From positions 1,369,001 to 1,433,000 of the forward strand of contig LR746273.1 of NCBI GenBank assembly GCA_902729315.2: DNA of 64,000 nt, in the 5' to 3' direction. The stretch is from Spirodela intermedia (taxonomy: Eukaryota; Streptophyta; Magnoliopsida; Alismatales; Araceae). Position numbers and translations under genes: made by a program. How positions within the stretch are numbered: position 1 is the stretch's first letter; the number at the start of each line of letters is the position of its first letter. The notes under the pieces were generated by a model. The model was not told the origin of the DNA. It saw only the letters and a list, made by a program, of their open reading frames with translations, and ran no database searches. Shown one piece after another: positions 25,701 through 40,700 of the stretch.

Positions 25701-28700
25701 TGTTAAATATATTACCTCTGGAGATTCCAAATTTGTATTCAGGTTTAACAAAAGATCCTTTGGTAACTGATTCTTGAGCATACTTGCAAGCTTAGGGGTA
25801 AGGAGTGATCTAAGTGCATTAGCCGCGAGATGATTATAAGGCGTTGAAACTTCATCACCACAAAGACCACTTAACCTCGACAAAGCTTGAGATGCACGAA
25901 CAGCATGAAGATTTTTGGCTATTTGGACACTACCACCACCACCAAGAGCTTCCATCATATTATTTTCTTCTGCTGTCGCATCATATTGAAGCAATAAGGG
26001 CAAAAGGTACCTGGGAGAGAGAGAGAGAGAGGCTCAAAACATCGTAATAAAACAATTGATACAGCAAGTCACCCAGGGTGATCATAAATACAGCATCAAA
26101 ACAGCTTTACATATGATATAAATCATAAAGAACCTACATGAGGGAAGCCACTTAAGAACCGAAAACATGCTCCCCTTTTGAAAAGTATAACAATAGCTCG
26201 AACTGATTATTTTAATAGAAACAACTAATTTTAAGTTTCTGCTAAATAATTACTCCAATGTTTAAGTCATACATACCAGAAGGCACCAGCCCTGATTAAT
26301 GCATTTTGCAACACAAATGACACAGAAATATGAGCAGCGGTCTGAAGAGCAGCATCAACTGCAGATGGTGCATGCTCCAACTCCATGCAGTGCACAATGT
26401 CCTCAACCAGACTAGGAAACCTCTGGATTTCCACTCTCGCAATTTCAAATTTACTCAAGACAGAAAAAGTTCGCATGACATTAGTAACAATAACAGCGGA
26501 TGGTTCACTTGCAGGAGTGGTAGGCTGAACAACACACATACAGCGCCCAAGAAGTGTTGCCAGGAGTGGTATTCCCCCATCTCTCACAAGCTCTTCGCCA
26601 TTCAAAGAAGATGATGCACACCTGAGGTAAGGAATTGTACTTTTATTCCTCAAACTATATTACGATAAATGCATAAACGAAGTTCTTAAAGAACGAGCTT
26701 CCTTACGTCAGCCAAATAAGCTCTGAAGCGACAACAAGAAGGGAAACCCTTTCCGACGAAAGAAAATTGTTGTCATCCTTGTCCACTGTTACAGCATTGA
26801 GTAACATTGGATAGCCGGCATATTTGAAAGGTTCCAGGACATGTCCATATCGGCTATACAAGATACATTGTGCCTTCAACAAAAGCAACAGCCTCCAAAC
26901 TTGTGGACCTTGCAATCCTTGCATTGTTGCCTAAATTACAGAACACAAAGTAATTAACCAAGCCATTTGATAGCGTCAGAGTAAAATATAGCAATAAAAA
27001 GTGTCCCTATTTTGGAATCTACAACTCTGTTATTTTCTAATATAGTGGTGAATATAATGTCGTTTCTTAACATGCTTTATGCCAATATAAAACCACAATA
27101 TGAGCAGATCAGTACACTGAATCATCTTCACATATTTCTAACATTACGCATCTGGCAAAGATTAATGCTTCATGTGCTTGTGACAGTAAGGACACGTGGG
27201 TGAAAAGCTTAGGCACTTCTATGTACGGTGTGCATCATCTATGTGCACCACTAAGTTTCCGCTGTGCAATTCTGTGGACATCTAATTCAAATAGGTAAAA
27301 ATATTTTTAATATTTATAGCCCTGAAGTCAGGAAGGCAACCTGAGTTATTTCTCAGTTACCTAGGGACGTATGCCACTAAGGGCTGGCTACGGGGAGACC
27401 TCCTAAAGGAGATAACAATCCCTTTATAAAACACGTGAATGCAACATGGATATACAACATGGAAATATGTGCAAAAATGCTTGGAAAAAAATGCTAAATA
27501 AAACACGTGAATGGAACATGGATATACACAGATACCTTTATCCTCGCTAAACTAGCCTATGATTTTTAGAGCAATACATTTCATAATTTTACATGAAATC
27601 TTGAAAGCTTTCGTGTGCAAATTTCCGAAACTCGTAATGCAAAAAAATTTAATCACATGCATGGTTGTTAAGAAGTCACCAACATGGACATATACTAGTT
27701 ACATCATCTTGATTATTTTGAAATAAAATTTTAATTAGGGAATATGTCTACAAAGGTGGGGGGTGACACCATTTGTCATTAGCCTGATCTGCCAAACAGC
27801 CCAGATCCAGCAACAGATTTGACTTACCCACGTTAACAATCATATTATGCCTCAAGCACCTTGAAAGCTATGATCATAAGTACTAGATTTTGGTCTAGAT
27901 CAACTTGACTCAAGTTCAAGACTAGGCATTATCCAGAATATTATGAACAATACAAAATCCAAATAATAGAGGTTGTGAGATAAATCGCATCCCGACAATT
28001 ATTCAGATAGGAGAAAACAATTAAAATTTGAAACATTGGTTATTTAAATGGAGCTACCACGCTCAAATCCCCAGGATCTATCTATGACTAGGATCCAAGA
28101 CCAGCTGAAAGTATTTGTAAGGCCACTGGGCCTTATTTATCATAGACGTAGGAAACAGGCCCAAGCCCAATAGTCCCCATCCCTTACTTAATGAGGTAAT
28201 CGGGGAGGGGAAGGACACTTTTTGGGAAGTCGGTCATCGTGAAGGGAGAACTCGGGCCTCTCGAACACTCCCGTCCTGGGTGCTTGGGTTTTCCTGCGCC
28301 CTAATCTCTATCTTCTTCCCCTTTCTTTCTTGTGATTTCGTCTGGTCGCTTGGGTTAGGACGCGGTGTCTAACAGTATCATGCAACAATGATTACTTGAG
28401 TAATCTAAACTATTCATCATCCTTCCCGATGACCAAAAATCCAACCACATATGTATATATTTGATTCCTCTCACAGTAACAATTTAAGAATGGTAGAAGA
28501 GAACTACAAAAGTTATAGTAACTTCTTCATGTTTAACATTTCCAGCAGCATCATGATACCTTACAAGAGCATCCAACTCGACCAAAATTAAAAAATCAAT
28601 ACAAAACTGACTAAATAAAGAATTAAAAACGGGAAAATAGATTCAAATGAAGAAGCATGAAGGAAATTAAAGACCATCATGACAGAAGTGGTATGAAATA

Positions 28701-31700
28701 TAACTAATGATAAAGCATGGAAGTACGCCTCATGTTAAGAAAAAATGAAGCCATTCAAGGTTAAGAAAAAAAAATGACAAAAACATAAGCAACTAAGTAC
28801 CTGAAGACGCTCATAGGCCTTTTGTACAGCAACAAATTTCTCTCTGCCTTCAGGGTTTTTATCAGGATGATATTTCATTGCAAGCTTTTTATATTGCCTT
28901 TTAAGTTTTTCCTCATCAATGTTGTGATTCTTGTTAGAAGTGCTACCAACTTCCACATCCCCATCAAATGGTTCATTCATAGCTGTACTATGACCCGTTA
29001 CAACATCATCCATGGATATCTCAAGTATTCTGCATGCTTCTTCCTCAGAAAGATCCATTGGTCGCCGTGTCAATTCTTCACGCCACATTACTAATAATGA
29101 CTGTAAGAACTCCACATGCTCAACAATTGGCCAATTTGGAAAGCGCACTTCATCACACAGATTTCTCAGGTAATAACGGTGACACCACATTTCATCTCTT
29201 AGCTCAGGGTATGTTACTGGAGGCATGGGAGCATATTCATAGAGTGAATGACAGTGCTGAGACAACTTCTGTGGAAAATCACCAAGATGCTGCAAAACCT
29301 GAAAAAAAAAAGAAGCATGGAGCAAGATCATGATCAACGGTTTACTTCTCTGAAAATTGTCTGTTATATCTACAAGTATACAAGTACATGAGACAGAAAC
29401 TACCTGACAAATCAGATGTTCTGCTCTCATCTTATGCGTCCAAATAATCTCTGGTGTATCAGAGTCAGAAACCATAGCAGCAGCAAATACAATCGGCCCG
29501 CTACGCTCGAGCACATACAACAAAGATTCTGGAAGGAGTCCACCCAAAACACTACGCTTTGCTAATGGCAGTGAGGAAGACACTGCTGCATCTTCACCAC
29601 CATGAAATGCTTGGTGCATGTGCGTCACATAGAAGAGATGTGCAATTGAAAGAAGATTGGATCCAGGATAGGCCAGGGCAAAATAAAATGCACCAGTACT
29701 GTATAACCTGATCATAGCTTTTGGATTCCTAGTTACAACAGCCTTCAGCAAAGCAGCAGCACCCTCAACAATACTTGGCTCCCCTGTAAGCAAAACCTAC
29801 AGAATATTTTTCTAATAAGCAAATTTCATAAAGATCAAATCCAAAAATCAAGGATATCCGATGGAAAGCGAATAAAATTATGAAGATGGACATAGACAAT
29901 GTATGAGAAAACGGTGTATGCATCCGTCCAAGCCCAAAGTGGACTCCCCACACACAGCCATCACATACAGGTTAGTGGCACAAATCAAGTGTCTGCATCA
30001 ATTAAACCCAACTAGAAAACCTATAAAAGAAAGAACTAGCTCTCACAGGAACCCCATTTCTTTCAAAAATGGCATGTATGCCAACACTCTTAAACCGACC
30101 ACAGATAAGAACTACAAATTAATTTGAAAAAACGGATCATTCATCAAGGGAAAGAACTTTCTTCTATTTTTGAAGAGCTAAAAAACATCATTCATTTAAA
30201 TAGGGGAATGGAGATGTATCCATTCAAATATCCTTCTTGTAATTTCCATCTCTTTTAATAATATTGTATTGCTTTTGAAACATTATTTTCACTGAAGACC
30301 AGGCCTCCAGTAGCCAAAAAAGATATGGGAAGCAGATTACCATGAGCCTAGTACTCACGAAATTTCCCAAGGAATTTTTTTCTCAAAAAGGATATCCTTC
30401 CCCACAAAACAAATCGTCCACGTATCTTAGATGTGTTTGCAGTGAGCTTTTTCTTTTTCAGACAGGTCTTGTTGCATAAACACAAGGTGATAACATAAGT
30501 TCAGAAGCCTTCAAAATAAACATAGATAAAGTGGAAAAAAATTACAATTTGAAATCGCGATTAAGGTTGTAAATCACTACGATGTCTAGAATATGAGGTC
30601 GGGACTACTTCATGTCAGTCATTGGTATCAAATGACAGGATCTCAAGACTGAATAGCCTCAAACATATGAGAATGGTGATGTTGCTTTGATTTAAAATCA
30701 TTGTGGCATGCGCAATGGACAAAATATAATAGGCAAAATAGATAAAATCAACATAGGTCAAGGGATAAGTTATGAAAAATATCTATTAGATATCTTGACA
30801 TACTATACAGAATTTATACTGAACCTTGAGGGAGACTAAGGAAGGTAAGATACAAAATAATGAGAGGAGAGTGACAACAAAGATAAGAAATAGAAAGAAG
30901 CCCAATGACAAAACAATGAAGTATTAAAAGAATGTAACAGCAACTGAGAGAGCAAACAAAGTGGTAATAAATCGGTGTGTATGTCCAGGCGCATAGAAAA
31001 CCCAACAATTACAAGCAGAGGAAAATGAAATGCAGCCAAGTATAGTGGTTAAGCTGGACAATCAATAGCTGTTTTTAAGATACGCTTTGTGTTACTAAGT
31101 TTGATCACTGGAGAACATGAAAATACAAAATATTACGTAGTCCATGGGCTTAGTATTCTCGGTGAAAATGAAATGTACGTGGATCACTCTGCTGTACAAA
31201 TTACGAGTAGGCCAACCATTCATGGGGTAGAGTGCTGTGTTATTAGAAACAGCTAGCTCACTGCAAATGGGCTATAACCGCACTGAAGGAATGAAGTATT
31301 ATATACTTCGAAAATGCAAAATGACCAAAATCAATGTAGCCCAAGTGGAATGTGTAGGCAGCCATTGGGCGGCTGGGAGAGATGAAGACGAGGTGGACCA
31401 AGCACGAGATTAAGGCATTTCCTTTTTCTGCTTTCTATTCTTGTGCATAAATGGTCATTTGCACAGAACAATTGGCCTAGATGGAACGCACACATGATCA
31501 TCGTTTTCATGAAGATCTTAAAAAGATAATAAGAAGATAAAAGACCCACTTGTTTGGTGGCAGGAAAGAAAAATCCGAAATCATCCACGTTGAATCAGCA
31601 TTGAAATAAAAACTTGGACAGAATGGAATTTATGTCCCTAACTCTATCTAGTTGACAAATGGTGAATAATGAGAATACCAAGGATGCAGAAGTACATCAT

Positions 31701-34700
31701 TCTTCCACTCAACTACTAAGCATAAGAAAGTCATTGTTCCCCATCATTCATACTACTCACACAACATTGCACAGTACTCTTCTTTTTTAAGTAAAAGCAG
31801 TACTGCATACCCCTTGGTTTCAATAGGCTAAGTACAAGTAAATAGAGTCTCATTTTGCTCTACGAAAATCTCTCTGCACAAAATTTATTGTCTACACCAT
31901 GATGGAAAAGACTATAGTAATCACCCAACGCTCCCAAAGCAAAGAGCATTGCCTTTTCTCAAAACAAAAGGATCACTGCTCTCTCTTCCATCATAAAGAA
32001 AAATGTGATGGGCCATGATTCACCATATTTTGCAGAAGTGTGATTGAACTGGACCAAAGCTTAGAATGGCACTGAGGTCATGGATACCCTCCTAACCTAG
32101 ATATTACTAAACAAGGTAGGATATTGCCTTAAGAAAAATGGATCCTAGTTTATTTTCATCTTTTTTTAATAAGACCAAATTTGTTGCTCACTAACTTATT
32201 TCATAAACTAAAAGGCTGAAGAGAACTTAGATAATTCCGTGGAGATTCTATGGTATTATAATATCATAATTAAAAAGAAGAAAATTATGACGAACAAAAT
32301 GAGAATCACCTGTGCAACATGTGGAAGACACCGTGGACTTGACAGAATCCGTTTCACTCTTGGAGTGGGGGTGACAATCTCTCCTGCATCATCGAGATCT
32401 GAATGTGCTGACACCATATGATGCAAGATAGACAACGCAGCTTCCCCCACCTAGGAAAGATTTACAAACTACATCAGATAATTATACTAAACTGAAAAAA
32501 TTATCTGCCTCTCTGCACATCAAAGACCCTTCAAACCTCATACAATATTCATCCACCAAGGACTGTGTCCTAATATCCAAAAGACATTGATAGAGACAGG
32601 ATCTTAAAGAGGCTAATGCAATACTGATAAACATACAGCCGACAAAAATGGGACTAAAAAATTAAAACATATATAACTTTATATTTGAAAGTGGAGAGCA
32701 TCATTTAATTACTGAGTATTAAAGTTCAATAACAGAGTACGTTTAACTTCAAATAGTGATTCACATACGCGAGTACCTGAACTGGGGTTAAAACAGGAAC
32801 TCCACTGCTTAATGCCCATCGCAATTCACGGATATCACGCAGTCTTTTCCAATCAAGCATTCCAGAAGCCCAAAATCGGGTTGCCCAATTGATAGACTTT
32901 TTTGACCAGAACCTCCGAACAGCATCTTTCTCTAGTGGCCCGATTTGAACCTCATCCGTATCAACAAACATCCATTCCTTCAGTGGCTCCATAAAAGCAG
33001 TAGCAGCAATCAAATTAGATTGTAGAGGTATTGAAGTTCTTTCTGAAGCTTCATGAGCTACTGTCAATAGATCAACAGATAGAACACACCCACCAACCAA
33101 GACACAAGATTCAATATTCAAAAGATCCTTCATCAGAACCTGAAATTTAGCATAATATGCAGCCAATAAGCAACAAAAAAAATTAGAACGCAAAAAACAT
33201 TTATAGCACATCCAATGAAAGTAAAAAAGAATCACATGAAAAGAGAAAACGGAAAACAAGATGAAATTATGAAAAAAATAAGAAATAAGAAGGGAGTCCG
33301 ACGGGGGTGTTGGATGCCATTTCTTAAATGATTTTAACCATCCGATATCTAATTTTCCACAAACATATGACCAGTGAGACAAGGCTACGAAAACCTTTAC
33401 TAATTTTTTAAAGGTTTCTTCTAGCTAAAAAAATAAAAATAAAATGAGGGTATAATTCCCTGAATTCCCAGCTCGTCAAGGATTTATTAATTGACGAGAA
33501 ACAGCAATCAAAAATATGGGACATGACCATCATCATGTTGAGGAATCAGACTAAGGCATACACACGTTTGTGACCTAATATGTTCTCCCTTTTTTAACTG
33601 TCTTCTAAGGAAAAACTAAAAGCATACCGGTAAGTTACATTCATCATTAAACAATGGTCTGGAGGTACAATTGGGTGACTGCTTATATAACCAGAATATT
33701 TCTGGGAAGAAAAAACTGACATCCAGCACCCCTGTTTTCAATATTTTCCCAATAATTCATTGCAAAATGCAAGCACATCATCAACCCAGAGGAAGTTAAA
33801 GAATTGCTATCATGAAATAACCAACTAATTAACAAAACATAAACCGTGGAAATATATGGCTTCACTAACTTGAATACCTTTAAAAGAAGAAGAAGACGGT
33901 GTCTCAGTGCTCGATCATTAGTCCTATCCAAGAGAACAGTAACATGAGCAGTACCATCAAAAGGGCCAATCACTTTGTAATGCTGTTCATACACAATCGT
34001 CATAGCTCTTGCACAAAGCTCTCTGACAGAAGAGCCTCCTCCACCACCAAATCCATCCAGCCTACCCATATCGCACCAATCGTCAGATGCACCCAGCTCA
34101 TCAGGAATAGCACCATCCACAGTGAGTCCTGTATCTGCATCACATAAAAATCGGTGGTACAATGCCCTAAAGAATTTAACAGGATCACGTAATGGAAAAT
34201 CCTGGGCACGGTAACCATTTCCACTTTCAAGCAGCAATCGCAAATAATACTGGCCCACACAAACTTCTTTTGCTAAGCTTGGATAGCTCACTGAAAATTC
34301 GGTGTAGTTCCATGAAATTCGGGGGGCATGATCTAACCTTGCCAATGCCTCCATTGTAACACATCCAGGGACGATGTCTTCTGTGCGCTCTTTTTCAACG
34401 TCTAACTTGTGGACCTCAGCTTGTAGGCATTCCCTAAGTTCTTGTCTCGTACGCTCATTCCAGATCAAATCAGCTCTGTTGTGGTCTAGACCAAATTCTT
34501 TCCAGAACTCATGCCAGTTGCAGAGTAACCTCCCAGAACCAACAGGAGTGTCCTCAACCACGACCTGAGCAGGGGCAGGGAAGTCACAAGCCAAAGAACC
34601 GACGTCATTAGCATCAGAATTGCCTGGCTCTGTAGTTTGCACACTAGAATGCAGGGCAACATCAGAAGCAACAGCTCTAGAAACGTCAGCACGCAGAAAC

Positions 34701-37700
34701 CCTCCCTCAGTGGGTTCATTTGTCAAATTTCTTTCTGGAAAAATAGGATTAGAAGCTGACACCTGTCCAACAGCTGATTCAGTGGGAGGTTTTGAATGGT
34801 TTTCTGCTACACTCGATGCACCAGTGGCCATCTTTCCATTATCACCAACCTCAACACTACTTACTGATGGCACTAGATTGTCAACACCTTTTCCAGTCCG
34901 GCCCTTTCTCTGATGAAGAATACGTCTATGCCTTCTTCTTGTAAATGGTGCTTCTTGACCAGATTGATTCAGGGGAATCTTCAGCCAAACTTTCATCAGG
35001 GCGAGTTTGCAAATAAGCAACAAGCCCAGGTGGAAGTATTCTTGAGAGCAAGTCAAAGGCAGGTCAAAAGGCCACAAGCTGCCGACTAACATCACGGTTC
35101 CCCATCTGGAAGAAAGAAAGCATCAAATGTCTCCACCAAGGGCAGCATCACGCATGGATTCCGCTGCAATTGCATCTTCCTCAGCAATCTAACATCACGT
35201 CGTTCCCCATCTGGAAGAAAGAAAGCATGTAGCAAATGCCTCAAGAGAGCACCATCTCTCAGGGCAGCATCACGCATGGATTCCGCTGCAATTGCATCTT
35301 CCTCAGCAATCGTTCGCATGATAACTGCTACAGTTTCGCGGACACTTTCAGCAGGATGCCCAAACAGAGCAAACAACCGACGTCTCAAACCAGCTACTTG
35401 GCGCAGTAGTTCAACAAAAGTAGCATGCTGAGTGGTTTCACCATGAGGCTCACAAAGCATAGCTTCAAGAACTTCCACAAAGGACATTGAAAGTAAAGGT
35501 GAAACAGACATGGGTTTCAACCTATTTACAAGAACAGTAACATAGTTTTGGTTGGCAAACAAAACCGATTTTGTGTGCATAAAAGTTGCATGCCGTTCAC
35601 CCTTAGAGTCCACCAGCACATTAGTATCACCAGGACCTCCACCAATAAGAACAGCAACAAGCCCAGCAGCCTCCGCTGCCACTCCCTCTGAACCATTCCT
35701 AAGTAGACCCATTATCCTCCCAACTGCGGCAGGAAATGACATCACATGCGAGGCTGCACTTCTGGATGCAAGCAATCTCCGTAAACATGACACAAAACCA
35801 ATGACTGTTGCAGCTGCTTTAGGAGACGGTGAAGGAGGGGGAGGAGCATCTGGAGGAAGGTTTGGAGTTGCTGGGAGCATTGTGATTAAAGCCATGAGAA
35901 CCACCTCCGGCACTTCAATGTTGAAGGGCAAACCGCTGTAAGGTATGCATGCATTAAATTCCCTTATTCTGCGCCATAATCTTGCTCTTGATCCAGGGAC
36001 TGAGCCCCCCTCAGCTACAGCATCTTTGGCAGCAGCAGAGAGATGCTTCAAATGCATAGTTATGCTCTCTACGTCAGAAACAGGACGCTGCTGAGACTGA
36101 AAATATGCCCTCCCACAGGGGGGATCCAAACGGTGACCAGGCATTGTCAACCTTGGCAGCACAGGAATAGGACATTGTCCCTGTATTAATTAAATTCAAA
36201 GGAATGTAAGCTTTCATTGGCTGAATTTGCTAAATTTGAACCACTTTCAGCCAACATGAAAAGGCCAACTCAGTTAAGTCTCAATCCCCAAAGTTGATTA
36301 TGATAATCTTCTGTAAGAATTTCACCAATCCACAACATTTTTTCTCGATAATGAGCATGACTCTTGATCCAATCAACGTAATTTAGAATAATCTTACTAA
36401 AGTGAATTAACATGATGCAGTTTTTCAGACTTGTGAGTCATATATGGCGTTAAAAAAGGAAACCTGACTAGCAAGCCGACAAAAAGAGAATATTGAAAGA
36501 TAAAAAAGCATCATAATCTAACAACTCATCCGTACAGAGAGGAATACATCTACCTACTTCTGTTTGCAACACGTCTTGAACTGCTGCTAACAAGCTGTCA
36601 CGGGAGGTACTTGTATAGACCTGAAATGGAAACACCGACGGCTTAGAGAGATTTTCCCATTTTCTTAGAAGGTTCAACCTTCCTTATTGCTATCAGCTAT
36701 AGGCATCTGACTCTTACATGAATGGGGCAACCATCATTGAATTCAACAGCGAACATCTGTGGCTCTTCAGCAAACCGTACAAGAGAACTAACAGCAGATA
36801 AAGGTCGAACAATGACAGCCTGGATAGAATTATCAATATCATACATTGTGTGATCTTTCCTTCATCACAAATCGCCACAAAAGTATACTAGTATACAGAA
36901 AAGGACAGTACTGAAGATAAACATGGAGAAAAAAGTAATGGCAAAGCAGCATGTCGGTGAGTAAATTGTACAGTCTGACAGGAGCAAAGATAAGTCAAAA
37001 CTGCCTCTTTCTAGAAAAAATGGAGGCTTCCTCTTTCCAAATTCAATTATTTCAGGTTTTCTGCTAGATGTAAAGGGAAATCACACCTATTTTTCCTTTT
37101 GCTTCATGAAGAGACAGCACCAACCTGCAAAGGTAAATAAAACCAGAAACCAAATGTCTCCACCTGTTTCTTCCCCAAACCCAAGAGCCCACTCACAGTT
37201 CCAAAAAGAGTTCCTGGCATTCGAGGAATGACCTAACGGGGGTGGGGGTGGGTGGAGACCAATTGTCCATGACATTTTCTATGATTTCAAGCTAAAACAA
37301 TGTTAAATAATCCAAACGATGAGAGCTCACTCTTAAATAAGATGATCTACGTATAATAAGCGCAAAAACTTTGAGCACATGTTCTAAGATATGAGAATCG
37401 AGCGTTATAACCCTAAAAAAAGGAACTTATAAATATCAGGATCTAATGTCAAAAATGAGGGTCGGCCCTCTGAAACTGATATGGGAAACTCATGCAATTA
37501 AAATGAGTTTAACGGATGCTCTTGAATTCAACTCAGCTTACAGATTAACAAAGTTTTGAGTCTGAGTCCGTAATTTACATGGGAAATATATTTTTTTCCA
37601 AAAGCAACAGGCATTCATTGATAAAATAGAAGTTTTTGGGAAATTAAATATGTCACTTCCAAATTTTTTGGCAACTAGACTTATGGATTTCCTTGGCAAA

Positions 37701-40700
37701 GACTCTGTAGGGAATCACTAGTATGCCCCAATGCAAAATGTCAATATGCATTCACCTATATTCAACACTTACTCACACCTCCCTAGGCAGAGCTGATGTA
37801 ATTCCACACTATTTGAAGGACCTCATGAGGACATGGAAAACAGTATTTCTAGTAGCTAACAGGAAGTAATGCACACAGGCATAGAAAGGAATGACTTAAA
37901 AGTATCTCAGACAAAAGATTATCTACCTCATAGTTCTCTGGTCGCCTTTCAACAAGTGAAACTTTTGTGAGGATAAGTTGTCGAGGTACAGAATCACCAT
38001 GATCACCGAGTCCCCCTTTAGGGCCAACTACCAAGCTCAGTCCTGAGACATTGTCAGTTCCATGAGCTCCAGACCGCAGCCTAGTAACCAACCACCCTCC
38101 ATATGGTGTCTCCTCTGCTCCAACAGCCTCCCTTGCTGAAAAGTAATAAAAGCTATTGAAACAATGGCTTAAATGATATGGCAAAAAAACAAGATTTTCA
38201 AAATTATGGCATATGTCAAATGAACGAGTTGGAATGAGAAGCTACACAACTGTTGGTACCAACTGAATTGTAATCATATCAGATAACAGAAATATCATAC
38301 AGATTGAAAGAAAAACATCAGGACTGATTAACTTTTTCGAAGTGATCTACATATGAAAGGGAAGTGCATCAACCAATATCTTCTGGTGCAGCATTCTACT
38401 TCTACAAGTTCATTTATTTTTTGTGTACCAGTATCATCTTGTATCCTCGGGCCAAAATGAATCATAAAATTGAATGTCTGACAAGGCATAAGAAAATTTA
38501 ATTCAATTAGCTTGTTAAGCTACCAGATATATTGCTGAATTAAATTACTTATATTTTGATGAGATTCTGGATCAGAAGAGTCATGGATTCTGAGTCCGCT
38601 TAAATGAATGATGAACGTTTAGTTCTGTTCAATTAAATGTCTGCAGCGCATTCAGATCACCAGGGAAAGTTTGGGTCAGTGAGAAAAAAAAGATGGGATA
38701 CAAAGAGAACGCATAGTGCCCAAAATCCAACACGAAAATTCGTTCAAAAAAGAAAAGGAACTGAGATGCAACTGATCCCATAAACGAGACAGTTGATGCC
38801 TCCATGGCAACTAGTGCCTGATCGCAGTAGATTGACAGCTTGTAAAAGTAGCAGAACTTCTGTGGATAGGGGGCTTCAACAGTTCATGGAACAGTTGCAA
38901 CAGGGAGGCCGCATCAACCGTAGCACGTTTAGAGTCCAGATGATGCAGCCAGGTGAGAAAATGTTGAACGGTGATTATGCCCAAGAACATTATTTATATC
39001 ACTTGCTCTTGGTCATCTTTTTCACTGTTCAAACCATGCTTGTTTCCAGTGAAAGCATCCTTTCTGAGATACTTCGATTGTATTAGTGTTTGAAGAGTTT
39101 CCTTAAATTTACAACCTGAAACTATGTAGATTCGTTTCCCCTACAACAATTTTGTGGCTGCCCTGGAGAGTTACAGAAAGAACACAAAAGGGCCAACTTT
39201 GTAACAGCCTTGTTTAGTGACTCTGCTGCTTTGGCTATTGAACAAGAGATTCAATGACATTAATGGTGTGAAGCAGTGACCTCAGTTATTATTGTTTAGC
39301 TTGTTTCGTGACAAGAATTGTTCAACACTCTTACAACTAGTGCTAACATGCAACTAAAATAAAACAAAAACAACTGAGCAGTTTTAGGGCAAGCAGTTAC
39401 ATCCATTGCATCAGAAAAGACACTTTCAATTTATCTTTGAACAAACAAGAAGGATGTTTTAGACTATTCACCATCTGGATCTAAATAGAGAACTTTATGA
39501 GACTGTTCTGATAAAATGGCTGAAATTTCTTTATTTTTCCCGCCTTTTGGTCCTGTGCACAATGAACTCATTTCAAATGTTCCTCCTTCCAAAATGTGTA
39601 TTGTGCACTTACAAGTGATGATCCACGAAAAAGAAGATCACTTTCGGATGAACAATGAAACAAAATAGGCCAGAGAACACAATGACCCCCTATTTTTGGT
39701 TTCTCCAACTTGGATTATTTAGCACGCTTTCTATCCGCAAAAATACGAAAAATTCTTCTTTGATAAGCTAATACTAAACAAAAAAAACTATTTTTGTTAA
39801 GATCTGCCATTTTTTATTTAAGAATTATAAATTTAAAGCGTCTCTGAAATAGCTGAAAGGTTCATACAAATTGGTAGATGACCACGTTCGACCTTTTTAG
39901 ACTGTTACATGTGTTATCTAGGCTAGAACATAGGACCTTGGGGAATCAAAATTCTGGAATATTGAGAACCAATACTGTTTCAGAACTTTTTGATTGTTGC
40001 ACTTCGCTGTACAACAGTCACTCATTTTATATGAACTCGGTAAGAAGAAAGATAAACTCGACTCCAATTCAAACAATTTTCTCTATAAAACTCTTTTAAA
40101 TAGAAATGGAGCCCCTCTATATCACTTAACTGGAATCCTGAGAAACTGATCCGGATCCTGTGGGTCAGTTAATAATGGATCAAGGAAACAAAGCACAACA
40201 TAAACACCACCTGGTAGTCTTCAGAGCTAGAGGGTGTTTTAATGTGCTTACCTCTTCGCTTAATGTACTCCACTGTTGTCAATGACTGAGAACTGTCGAC
40301 AGTTAAAGACAAACCAACTGTCGACTTTGCAGTCTTTGTCTGCATGAAATGTTCAAGAGTTTGATTAAATATAATTCCTTGTTCGAACTAAATCCATTGC
40401 GTATTTTTTTAAGAAAAGCTTCCAGAAGCAGCTGTGCTCAAACATTGACAATGAAGAACTGAAAAATTGAGAAAGAAAAAGCCTCACCAAACTTGATATA
40501 ATTGCAGTAGTCGAAGTTCCAGGAGATGCGAGAAAAGCTTTAGATTTCCTTCCATAGAGAGCGCACAGAACAAAAGCTGTGTTATCTAAGTTTTTCTTCC
40601 CATAACTGTCCGCAAGGAGAACAATAGCGGGAGAAGCCATGTCTCTGAAATCCAAGCACCAGCGAAGATCTCCTGATGGAAATTCAAGAATTTCGACTCC

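Noticed and set aside
11488-33139. Idea that the PPGF tail of the SHG1-like protein binds the GYF_2-like segment of the neighbouring GRV2
   Set aside because: Adjacency in a plant genome does not imply interaction, and GYF_2 is not the classical PPG-binding GYF domain.
35086-35310. Duplication in GRV2 as an alternative intron that removes the extra copy
   Set aside because: Candidate donor GAC|gtgatg and acceptor cttccag do exist in the two copies, but joining them does not restore the frame.
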